From positions 1 through 22,262 of IMG/VR virus record IMGVR_UViG_3300010883_000561: DNA of 22,262 nucleotides. One strand, written 5' to 3'. Source of the stretch: a virus. The first letter of the stretch is position 1, and every line of letters starts with the position of its first letter. Of this stretch, positions 17,501 through 22,262 are shown in pieces. A program made the translations under genes and the position numbers. The notes under the pieces were generated by a model that was given only the letters and a program-made list of their open reading frames with translations, was not told the DNA's origin and searched no databases.

Positions 17501-17926
17501 AATACTAAAACAAGGGGGGATACTGAATATAGCCAGTCACGTATAAAGTCTGGTGGTATCACTGGTGGTCAGAATGGGAAATCTATAATGGAAGAAGTAA
17601 CGGTTCCGTTTATTAGTAGTTCAAGACCAAATAGTTATCACCTTATAGAAAATTATTTTTTCACTTCAAGTGTAGAATATTATAAGGGTGGTAATACTAA
17701 TGTAAAAGCACACAAAAGATTTTATGCACAATCATCTTCATTAGATGTTTCTGACATATCACCTATTTATGAGAGTACAACAGCTCTACAAAATTTGTAT
17801 TATAAGGGATGTAAACAAACAGATGATACAACAACAGACGGGAAGAAAGCAATTGAAATCACAATTACTTCACCTACCGTATTAACAACCAATGAATCGG
17901 GAGATTCACAATTAACGGTGGAATAA
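11525..17926 (+). CDS. giant mosaic tail/fibre protein (2133 aa): docking N-terminus, PKD, tail-protein-I-like, LamG-like, 19-aa repeats
   Basis: Segments in order: residues 1-17 are the shared WGG motif. 26-82 are a Pro/Thr/Ser linker. 381-410 and 572-601 are two copies of a helical unit. 626-647 is a GCTD...DPC two-cysteine motif. Three PKD-like beta domains follow, centred on WGDG 661-664, WGDG 724-727 and FGDG 820-823. A helical/beta core (about 950-1345) leads to FFLKSKGTSRALKGLINCYG at 1349-1368, like phage tail protein I (P2 gpI-type). 1397-1620 is a concanavalin/LamG-like lectin domain (VQKG; VYIGGK; MMEFRYWTTALSQSSFDNHV). 1771-1816 has FWDYMRVLKFFDKAIFQQVK and PARANATLG. 1846-1938 are five 19-20-aa repeats. 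A beta tail ends the protein. No enzyme is recognised. It is probably a combined baseplate and receptor-binding fibre. The mosaic build suggests domain acquisition. Confidence 0.85.
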   Translation: MSKIKWGGKQNTLILKMLEWDGETMPWVPPPSPHAPVPEPPLPPSPFPTPSPPSPSPTPTPTPTPTPTPTPLPPDPTPTLPSGFFGEQDVWTRGTLVERAGTRLIRLDTSYSTQAQDFFGQEGSTTTITEVTINETEERFNTNTGTTLLAEGNTICFRDTAGATDDISTNWSPLLDDTTEAGFQVRQGVMERAETRYGIEVGDVIRWGTVDYTITGVSGNRFIVDGETIVALSKTQYEVDSTIEETIIDPQVAAYTDTRAEYIEILGYPVGEELSNYNIQENDVLVSIDGSHTGDTILLEERGKVVGEKVSFEFLPGDRIDVKFVPPQEEAQPNWLGAFFVNVLDLREVDDTAGYFESLGLVPFEFSNGTIIEPGVLLNTAWLQNALTIGSLTPADVEAYSSWKNSGFEIATLPIVAIRPFAFQIGSYGVPEGEPSHVGIFSADSVAGLTDIEVRDKHWAVLEAENNRDWTLYSDMGEAPTRGNLMQEFGYTIEVVNDKITQWESKVDEFNNTVTAFEEEVITWTEIYGWDSMPLYETDDAGEMFQVTRIVTDDEGMEREVPVFRDAHELYDWFTGAVSAGQISQDQLNAYQAWIESGRTISPFSVADYPPPPFQQIIPDVKTSGCTDDRAWNWWILAVTENEDDPCLYIPKLAISVLWQWGDGTFEEQILEPGFMEPFEHTFTHPGIYSTNIFIKYADGDVDGYEKKIAVKTEPYIVRNLWEWGDGDYDEVDGESPIPNHIYKSAGSYQVTVTTLWSDGLDTYTKLASKEVLILPNEAAQLAMYAHGLEEDSSDKENEVTFIIGAKDVDSQIVKYEFDFGDGTSILEKDLELEVRKYYDNETFTESHRYTIPGHYVAKASVRDNSGNISTVSKVIYIDDVKYIPTYEPYVAQITDAESIDDDSSLITVDRSWGEEAVRTGHVWGNPGTPAPNEEEQGTWLEGQEWEYPFTRAQSNWRLKEKRDLRTLINLGNNKFSLVTNFRSDKLNWKNYPHAMVYKLYEPLPVDVEEKNFVHVSREMLPSTKQDIQLIDFVDDKVDGIVLRNASFNSEVIADKIEFEATDFKTRQEIVSTNSQVATHIENKFISQSDSSVELNPDYSTYENFIKFSSVQRRYENFEYKIKRIEHYTSVSHSYNSVSASSDDIKSAERNIWDVKNNFDSFEKYLYYQSSSYESSSLGEFYDTGWPKSSGTGTLLNPYVLCHSTSSQYKSWKLGNDDSASLYDRQNLDRLFNNLPLHIRDDNDNTDFLKFIDMIGHHFDDIWLYTKALTDINHRTNKVNEGLSRDLVHEVAKASGWKVYDGKSLISLPEYALGVQVSGSSNTAIQSSAETERDITREIWNRVLVNMPFFLKSKGTSRALKGLINCYGLPSTILRVREYGGPHLSDQNPAFEITRKFTRSLNFFGNQNVETTWVDDTSTGRKPDTVELRFRAVSSGSLRQTLVQKGTDWALQLKPSGSGTDNYGYLTFALSGSGTDYEISSSALPVFDNEFWSVMLTRVSSSGAQLSADTNTQDIDYTLYLKKYDATRRKIYLQSSASLSIDGGTDSSKNTAFTSTGAVYIGGKTSNDFGNQMTGSMMEFRYWTTALSQSSFDNHVRAPKAYDGNHPSASYTDLVLRYPFYQYVNHGTGSVDITDTSADQSYVQSGSAKNYPDRNSYDNTEDVTEMLVPQIGGQNRRATKVRIEESKLIYGSKLSVDSRNEVSAYDLASTDSNKLGIYFAPTDVINEDIIFSVGNLDISDYIGDPRDQYKTYYSGLKTIRDQYFKKYNSPNNFWDYMRVLKFFDKAIFQQVKTLIPARANATLGTLIEENILRRNKVKFMDYPTLENPYFESSMSMGFGTASATSDYYEGFTSQSMYPATYGSTDYYQGFASESVSPAFTGTTDYYQGFASESVHPGATGTTDYHQGFTSQSLTPAFGGEFIDKEGFVSESMYPGFSGLYKLELADNLDIGQSVITMSGSYEDFSNILEDGPNSSAQIKTNDVFNTPSLYSFNTKTRGDTEYSQSRIKSGGITGGQNGKSIMEEVTVPFISSSRPNSYHLIENYFFTSSVEYYKGGNTNVKAHKRFYAQSSSLDVSDISPIYESTTALQNLYYKGCKQTDDTTTDGKKAIEITITSPTVLTTNESGDSQLTVE
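11600..11770 (+). repeat. Pro/Thr/Ser-rich linker with 12-bp tandem repeats
   Basis: Residues 26-82 of the giant protein are almost only Pro, Thr and Ser. The core at 11693-11728 is three exact tandem copies of CCGACGCCGACA, each coding PTPT, flanked by partial copies. It is a GC-rich island in an AT-rich genome. Such a tract makes an extended, flexible linker, and its copy number is likely to vary through replication slippage in steps of 12 bp that keep the frame. Confidence 0.9.
12665..12754 (+). repeat. helical repeat unit, copy 1 (in giant protein)
   Basis: Encodes residues 381-410, starting AWLQNALTIGSLTPADVEAY and ending SSWKNSGFEI. It aligns without gaps to the unit at 13238-13327 (shared pattern W...A...G......AY..W..SG..I). 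The DNA has diverged, so this is an old duplication of a short helical module. Confidence 0.6.
13238..13327 (+). repeat. helical repeat unit, copy 2 (in giant protein)
   Basis: Encodes residues 572-601, starting DWFTGAVSAGQISQDQLNAY and ending QAWIESGRTI. It matches copy 1 at 12665-12754 in its conserved Trp, Ala, Gly, Ala-Tyr, Trp and Ser-Gly positions. It lies just before the two-cysteine motif and the PKD-like domains. Confidence 0.6.
13397..13477 (+). other. GCTD...DPC two-cysteine motif
   Basis: Residues 625-651 contain GCTDDRAWNWW and, 21 residues after the first Cys, DDPCLYIP (Cys 626 and Cys 647). This matches the GCTD-x-x-A-x-N-(Y/W)...A-T...DD-x-C-x-Y pattern common in secreted proteins of marine bacteria and their phages. 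It may form a disulfide or bind metal; that is inference. Confidence 0.6.
17060..17338 (+). repeat. five tandem 19-20-aa repeats in giant fibre protein
   Basis: The units begin at 17060, 17117, 17174, 17231 and 17291, with spacing of 57, 57, 57 and 60 bases. The consensus is DYYQGF(A/T)S(E/Q)S(V/M)xPAxxGTT. Units 2 and 3 share 29 identical bases from their first codon, so they duplicated recently. The last unit (DKEGFVSESMYPGFSG) is the most diverged. The aromatic/Ser/Gly pattern suggests short beta arches in the fibre shaft or tip. It is unrelated to CRISPR, since it is coding and has no spacers. Confidence 0.9.
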
Positions 17927-17948
17927 TAACACGAAAAACATAATACAT

Positions 17949-17960
17949 GATATTTATATA
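17949..17960 (+). promoter_or_regulatory. candidate phage promoter / unit boundary motif, copy 2
   Basis: TGATATTTATA (17948-17958) lies in the 112-base gap between the giant gene and the next unit, about 80 bases before the ATG at 18039. The minus strand reads TATAAATATCA, an exact TATAAATA. No terminator hairpin is evident in the gap; the remainder is AT-rich, ending with a GGAGA SD. A role in starting the 18039-20946 unit is inferred. Confidence 0.55.
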
Positions 17961-18038
17961 TGATACAAAAAGTTATTTTCATAAAAATTGTGATGACGAA
18001 AATTTATTATAACAAAATTAGAATCACTGGAGACAAAC

Positions 18039-18692
18039 ATGGGATTTTTAGATAATTCTTCAACAACAGTAGACGCGATACTAACAAAGAAAGGTCGAGA
18101 GTTATTAGCACGCGGTCGAAATGAATTTAGTATTACTAAATTCGCATTATCAGATGACGAGATAGATTATACCTTGTGGGATGTAACAAACCCAAAGGGT
18201 ACTAATTATTACGGAGCGGTAATTGAAAACATGCCACTATTGGAGGCGATACCTGATGAAAATCAGATGATGAGGTATAAGTTGGTAACATTACCTAAGA
18301 ATACGGCGAAGATGCCTATCTTAGAAATTCCAACTGCGTCATTCACTTTCCAAAAGGCTGGTATTAAACAAACTCTATCACCAAATACAAGAAATGCTTC
18401 AGATGCAACTCTTGGATACACATTTGTACTACATAATTCAGATTCTTGTAGAATGATGGTATCAGCTGGTGGTGAAGTTTCGGCTCAAGGAGCTACAATT
18501 CCAACGTTTATTGGTGATGATGATAGAAAAAATTCTATTACTATTGTAGCTAAATCTGTTGATTTAATTGCAAGAACATTGTCTTCAAAAATAACTACAC
18601 AAGTCACCATCGTTGGTAACGAAACGGGTGCTACTGCAACGATTGGAGTTACGGTTAAAGCTGATGTACCAGTTAACGTAACTGCGAATTAA
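18039..18692 (+). CDS. virion structural protein, 217 aa (first gene of second unit)
   Basis: The N-terminus MGFLDNSSTTVDAILTKKGR followed by ELLARG, FSITKFALSDDEIDYTLWDV and a conserved AVIENMPLLEAIPDENQMMR is of a type I recall from uncharacterised tail or virion proteins of marine phages. I know no assigned activity. The C-terminal part (about residues 95-217) is beta-rich with Thr/Val repeats (NSITIVAKSVDLIARTLSSK; TQVTIVGNETGATATIGVTV), like an Ig or fibre decoration domain. GGAGA about 8 bases before the ATG supports the start. It opens a separate unit, preceded by a GATATTTAT motif. High expression is plausible for a virion component, but is not shown. Confidence 0.78.
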   Translation: MGFLDNSSTTVDAILTKKGRELLARGRNEFSITKFALSDDEIDYTLWDVTNPKGTNYYGAVIENMPLLEAIPDENQMMRYKLVTLPKNTAKMPILEIPTASFTFQKAGIKQTLSPNTRNASDATLGYTFVLHNSDSCRMMVSAGGEVSAQGATIPTFIGDDDRKNSITIVAKSVDLIARTLSSKITTQVTIVGNETGATATIGVTVKADVPVNVTAN

Positions 18693-18705
18693 TAGGAGAT
18701 AAAAA

Positions 18706-19893
18706 ATGGCTAAGATGAAACAAAAAAAGGGACTATCAACCCAAGAACTTATACAGATAGAAGATGCTGTAAAGTCTGGAAAAGGGATTGGTGGTCTAGC
18801 CGTAGCGTCCAAACTACTCGGAAAGGGAATTGGAAGACCAGCTCCTGTTACAAAACCAAGTATATATACGGTCTTTGACCCCGATAATGATGTACTTGAA
18901 AATATGAAACAAGCCGTTTCATCGGTATTGTGGTCTGAAAGTACTTCAAGTCTAACTTCTTTCTATACTTCATCTACACAAAGTGCTAGTAGTGGTGATT
19001 ATTATAGGGATATATACAAAAATGACCCAGCCGATTCCACGGCTCAAGTACAATTTGGTGTGGCATATGGTCACTACGCTGGTAGTGGTAGTGCGGCAAG
19101 TAGTGGTGATAATGCGTCCACTAAAGCTATATATTCACAATTCAGAAATATTTTATTGACACCGAATGATAAGAAATTTACAATGGCTGGTAGTGTTGAC
19201 GCTGACGATTGTTATTTCATCACGATTAACAGAAGTCGTATTCGTGAAAAAGTTGACCCAGGTAATTGGGAACTACAACTAAGTTCAAGTTTAGGTGCAG
19301 CCGTTGGTGCTGGTCAGACAGTTGGTCACGTACCAAAGTTAATTGATGATAGTGGTGCAACACTTGACCCATCAGTAAATAAAGGTGGTAGAGTATTTAA
19401 CATTGTTAGTGGTTCTATCGCTAGTGGTTTAGCCTTGATTAATACGGCGGCTACAAGTCAACCAGGTGGTGGTCTTGGATTATTCTATCCAGATTTAGGT
19501 ATCTTTGTATTGAGTGCCGCTCAACTTGATGCTAGTTGTTCAATGGGAACTGCGAGAACTGTATTGGGTAGTGAAGATAATAATAGAAAATTTCTTGATT
19601 CATTGAATGGTGGAGCTAAATTTCAAGCTCGTAGAGAAGAAAATATTTCATCAACTCACTATTTTTGTAGAGTAAGAAATAAAAGATACAACTTTAGTTC
19701 AAACCCAACTTTCTTTACACAATCTGATGGTTCACTAACTATTCCATCATTTCACAAAGACCCAAAAGTTTATGTTACAACCGTAGGTCTATATAATGAT
19801 GATAATGAACTATTAGCTGTAGCTAAATTAAGTAAACCTTTATTAAAATCTTACGCAAGGGAAGCCATTATAAAAGTCAAATTAGACTTCTAA
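18706..19893 (+). CDS. virion protein with TTVGLYND C-terminus, paralog A
   Basis: 395 aa. The N-terminal 50 residues are a basic/Gly helix-rich lead (LSTQELIQIEDAVKSGKGIG). The body is beta-rich with Ser/Gly loops. The closing domain contains YFCRVRNKRYNF, then VYVTTVGLYNDDNELLAVAK and LSKPLLKS, ending VKLDF. The whole body aligns in order with the next gene (19912), so the two are tandem paralogs; the basic lead is unique to this copy. AGGAGAT upstream is a clear SD. Proteins with the TTVGLYND...ELLA(V/I)(A/S)KL ending recur, in my recollection, as structural proteins of marine phages. It is probably a fibre or virion-surface component, with the exact site unknown. Confidence 0.78.
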   Translation: MAKMKQKKGLSTQELIQIEDAVKSGKGIGGLAVASKLLGKGIGRPAPVTKPSIYTVFDPDNDVLENMKQAVSSVLWSESTSSLTSFYTSSTQSASSGDYYRDIYKNDPADSTAQVQFGVAYGHYAGSGSAASSGDNASTKAIYSQFRNILLTPNDKKFTMAGSVDADDCYFITINRSRIREKVDPGNWELQLSSSLGAAVGAGQTVGHVPKLIDDSGATLDPSVNKGGRVFNIVSGSIASGLALINTAATSQPGGGLGLFYPDLGIFVLSAAQLDASCSMGTARTVLGSEDNNRKFLDSLNGGAKFQARREENISSTHYFCRVRNKRYNFSSNPTFFTQSDGSLTIPSFHKDPKVYVTTVGLYNDDNELLAVAKLSKPLLKSYAREAIIKVKLDF

Positions 19894-19911
19894 TAAACGG
19901 AGAGGGCAACC

Positions 19912-20946
19912 ATGATATTTAAGAATCTCGGCCCACAAGATGTTTTAATAACGCCCTTTAAAACTTATAAAGATTTCACATTCACAAATGTTGATAGTGG
20001 AAGTGGTGTTTATTCTATACAAGGTCTTTCGGGTAGTAAACATAATTTTGATAAACATCAAGCTGAGTCTCATTCATTCGGTGCATTCAATGAGGCATCC
20101 AAAAGTTTAGGTAAAGACCCATATAGTCTTGGAACATTCTATAAGATTCCAACTTATTGGTCTATTAGACACTTATATTATAGAGATGGTAACAAACCAT
20201 ATCATAGTTTTGGTAATTCAGATACAAACAAAACCTTTCGTAATTTACACAACAAAGTAAATGTTATATCCGTTCCACAAAAGTTATATGGGGAACAAAT
20301 AAAACCTGGTAGTGTTAAATTAACAGACGATAGTACTTCACAAACTTTCACCTTATATGACGATAGTCGTGGTAATTTGTATGATAATACATATTCGGCT
20401 AGTTTTGCAGCTTTTGTTAGTAGTAGTTTTGATGATTCCAAATTAACTGCAAATGGTAGTGGTAGTGCGGTTGGAAACGTTTTTTATGAACAAGGTTTAA
20501 TTTGTATTACAGATACTGGTTCATATGGTCAAACGGGTCGTGGTGAAGGTACAGATGGATGGGAGTTGGATTATAAAGCTACCCATACTATATATGAACA
20601 TGAAATATATTGTAATATAGGTAAATCGGAATTTAATAGAACGATGAATATTAGTGCTACTTCTGGTAGGAGTGGTAGTATAAGTGTAGCGGCTGGGTCA
20701 CCAGAGGTTCATAGAGTCTTTGCACCTGGAGATAATCCACAAGGTGGAAGTGGTTCTTTACAATCAAGCTACGAAGCTACGGAATTTGGTATTAATCACA
20801 CAACACATTCAGATTTCGCACCATATATTACTACGGTAGGACTTTATAATGATAATTGTGAACTATTAGCTATTAGTAAATTGGGTAGACCCATCAAACG
20901 TGACAAGGGAGAAGGTTTTACCGTAGTGGTTCGGTTTGACGTTTAA
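19912..20946 (+). CDS. virion protein with TTVGLYND C-terminus, paralog B
   Basis: 344 aa, homologous to the preceding protein. Matching landmarks are VNVISVPQKLYGEQIKPGSV (against FITINRSRIREKVDPGNWEL), GNVFYEQGLICITDTGSYG, an IYCNIGKSEFNRTMNIS element (against YFCRVRNKRYNFSSNPTF), and YITTVGLYNDNCELLAISKL then GRPIKR, ending VVRFDV. It lacks the basic N-terminal lead of paralog A and begins MIFKNLGPQDVLITPFKTYK. The SD GGAGAGGG lies before the ATG. The pair arose by tandem duplication and has diverged strongly, which suggests different partners or positions in the virion. It ends the second unit; the next gap has the boundary motif. Confidence 0.78.
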   Translation: MIFKNLGPQDVLITPFKTYKDFTFTNVDSGSGVYSIQGLSGSKHNFDKHQAESHSFGAFNEASKSLGKDPYSLGTFYKIPTYWSIRHLYYRDGNKPYHSFGNSDTNKTFRNLHNKVNVISVPQKLYGEQIKPGSVKLTDDSTSQTFTLYDDSRGNLYDNTYSASFAAFVSSSFDDSKLTANGSGSAVGNVFYEQGLICITDTGSYGQTGRGEGTDGWELDYKATHTIYEHEIYCNIGKSEFNRTMNISATSGRSGSISVAAGSPEVHRVFAPGDNPQGGSGSLQSSYEATEFGINHTTHSDFAPYITTVGLYNDNCELLAISKLGRPIKRDKGEGFTVVVRFDV

Positions 20947-20956
20947 ATGATAACGT

Positions 20957-20967
20957 GATATTTATAA
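20957..20967 (+). promoter_or_regulatory. candidate phage promoter / unit boundary motif, copy 3
   Basis: TGATATTTATAA (20956-20967) lies in the 57-base gap before the exported-protein gene, about 40 bases ahead of its ATG. The spacing to the ATG is nearly the same as for copy 1. The minus strand reads TATAAATATCA. A separate TATAAT at 20973-20978 is present but has no recognisable -35. AGGAGA then serves as SD. Promoter function is inferred. Confidence 0.55.
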
Positions 20968-21003
20968 TTGTATATAATTTATTAAATATATAGGAGAAAA
21001 CAG

Positions 21004-22262
21004 ATGTTAAAGAAGATTGTATTGGGTTTATTATTGACCTCATCTTTGTTTGCGGAAACAGAAATTTGGAAATTTTTTAAATATTCAACTGCTTATGCAA
21101 GTTTTAGTTTAAATGCACCAAGATATCAAGATGATAAATTTTCTATCGTTGGTGGATTGTCTACTGGAGAGTTAGTAGTTGAAAGAACCGAAGGTGAGTT
21201 AAAACCAGATTTTCAAAAGTCATTTGGACTGAGGAAAATTGGTCGTTTTAAGTATGAACCAAAACGGGGTGTTAAGAACGCAGGAAATGGTGGTACTTGG
21301 TACGAGGGTTCCGAAGAAAACTATAACGAGAGTGCAACATTCGGACCTGTCAAGGGTTATGAGTATTTAATCAAATGGTCAGAGGGTCGCCAATGGGGTA
21401 ATGATTATGTTAATCAAGAGTATTGGTTAAGATATACTGGTGATTGGTTTATGGCTAAGATTGGTTGGACAGAATTGGGTTTGGAAGATATTAATTATGG
21501 TCAAGGTGATTTGAGATTTAAATGGACACCACCTATTTTGGATGATAAGTTGACTATTAGTATAGGTGCTAAACATAGACAACATCCTGTATATGGATTT
21601 GATGCTATGGTATTGGATACTACATGGTATAGAGGTTCGTGGTGGGATTTTGCTGAAGATGCTTTTGGTGTTGATGATAACCAATGGGGTGATGCCAATG
21701 CCGTTGATGAAAATGGTGATTGGATTCATCAAGAACTATTAGAATATGTAAATGGTGAGTGGGTGCCGATTGAAGGAGACGGCCCGTTTTGGAATGGTCA
21801 AGGAGAATATTGGGGACATGATTGGTTGTGGAGAGATTCGGATGGTAAGGTATTCGCTTACACCGACAGAGAGTTTTTCGTATATCACTTTCCAAATATG
21901 TTAGAAAATTATATTGCTGGTGTTAAAAGGGGTATTGGATTTCAAAGAGAAACAAGTCTTGTATTAGGAGCCGATTATTATCATTACGCCGAGAATTGGT
22001 GGTTACACGCGTGGGGTAATTGGTTACCATATCATTATGGGCACGATAAATATTCATACCATAATGCGGATGCATATAAACAACATTTAGAAGATGGTAA
22101 AGATGCCCATCAGTTTGAGTATATGGAGGCCATGTTGGAGGCTTGGAATGATTATGACTTTGGTGCAATCTTTGGTGTTAAACTACAAGACAACTTAGGT
22201 GTATTTGCCGAAGGTAGATATTTGTTCTATTGGGAAAGACCAGCGTATGATTTAAAATTTGG
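21004..22262 (+). CDS. exported, probably outer-membrane beta-barrel protein (partial, C-terminus cut by window end)
   Basis: At least 419 residues with no stop before the window end. MLKKIVLGLLLTSSLFA followed by ETE is a convincing Sec signal peptide (KK, a hydrophobic core of about 12, then LFA|E), so the product is exported by the host rather than packed like its neighbours. The mature part is rich in Trp, Tyr, Gly and alternating-hydrophobic strands (QEYWLRYTGDWFMAKIGWTE; KLTISIGAKHRQ; TSLVLGADYYHYAENWWLHA; YDFGAIFGVKLQDNLGVFAE), like an outer-membrane barrel. An acidic, Trp-rich loop region lies at about 220-285. SD AGGAGA precedes the ATG, and a boundary motif lies 40 bases upstream, so it may be separately expressed. 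No family is recognised. Receptor masking, uptake or lysis are possible roles, none shown. Confidence 0.8.
   Translation, partial: MLKKIVLGLLLTSSLFAETEIWKFFKYSTAYASFSLNAPRYQDDKFSIVGGLSTGELVVERTEGELKPDFQKSFGLRKIGRFKYEPKRGVKNAGNGGTWYEGSEENYNESATFGPVKGYEYLIKWSEGRQWGNDYVNQEYWLRYTGDWFMAKIGWTELGLEDINYGQGDLRFKWTPPILDDKLTISIGAKHRQHPVYGFDAMVLDTTWYRGSWWDFAEDAFGVDDNQWGDANAVDENGDWIHQELLEYVNGEWVPIEGDGPFWNGQGEYWGHDWLWRDSDGKVFAYTDREFFVYHFPNMLENYIAGVKRGIGFQRETSLVLGADYYHYAENWWLHAWGNWLPYHYGHDKYSYHNADAYKQHLEDGKDAHQFEYMEAMLEAWNDYDFGAIFGVKLQDNLGVFAEGRYLFYWERPAYDLKF

Noticed and set aside
17927-18038. Possible intrinsic terminator after the giant gene
   Set aside because: Only weak AT-only pairings are visible; there is no GC stem followed by a T run.
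20973-20978. TATAAT as a host sigma-70 -10 box
   Set aside because: There is no convincing -35 element and the surroundings are very AT-rich. The repeated GATATTTAT is the better candidate.
1-22262. Tailocin or extracellular contractile injection system instead of a phage
   Set aside because: The gp6-like protein has T4-like length and signature, and the gene packing and large fibre mosaic fit a T4-like phage better. It cannot be fully excluded without head genes in view.
1-22262. tRNA or other structured RNA genes
   Set aside because: The three gaps are short and AT-rich, with no cloverleaf or conserved RNA motif seen.

Overview
The window looks like the late structural (baseplate and tail-fibre) module of a large, AT-rich, T4-like but divergent contractile-tailed phage. 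The anchors are a gp25-like baseplate wedge protein (4142-4555), the gp6/baseplate-J-like wedge protein directly after it (4565-6601), and a spike-like protein with an OB-fold and a needle-type repeat end (470-1912). All sixteen genes lie on the + strand. They are packed with overlaps or gaps of at most about 17 bases, and many use TAATG stop/start overlaps or a Shine-Dalgarno (SD) buried in the end of the preceding gene. No host chromosomal genes, tRNAs, integrase or insertion sequences are visible. The style of the fibre proteins (PKD, LamG, a GCTD...DPC cysteine motif) suggests a marine or aquatic phage of a Gram-negative host. That is inference, and the sequence does not name the host.

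Layout. Positions 82-4138 carry a small coiled-coil protein, the spike-like protein, a 582-aa unknown and a small basic/Gly-rich protein. Positions 4142-6601 carry the gp25-gp6 wedge pair. Positions 6601-11523 carry probable wedge-periphery or fibre-attachment proteins: a DNRLRE-like beta protein, several unknowns and, unexpectedly, a small protein with a nucleotidyltransferase active-site pattern (9952-10440). Positions 11525-17926 encode one giant mosaic protein (2133 aa). In order it has a docking-like N-terminus, a Pro/Thr linker, a duplicated helical unit, a two-cysteine motif, three PKD-like domains, a tail-protein-I-like segment, a LamG-like lectin domain and a five-copy 19-aa repeat. 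Positions 18039-20946 form a second unit: one small virion protein and two full-length paralogous virion proteins sharing a TTVGLYND-type C-terminal signature. A third unit starts at 21004 with an exported, probably outer-membrane beta-barrel protein cut by the window end.

The only three gaps longer than 20 bases (1-81, 17927-18038, 20947-21003) each contain GATATTTAT, in two cases TGATATTTATA. I take this as a candidate phage promoter or boundary element defining three transcription units. Its reverse complement matches the T4 late promoter TATAAATA, so its direction is an open question.

Sequence-wide, I found no GATC anywhere in the 22 kb by eye, and no GCGC. That points to strong selection by host restriction or methylation systems.
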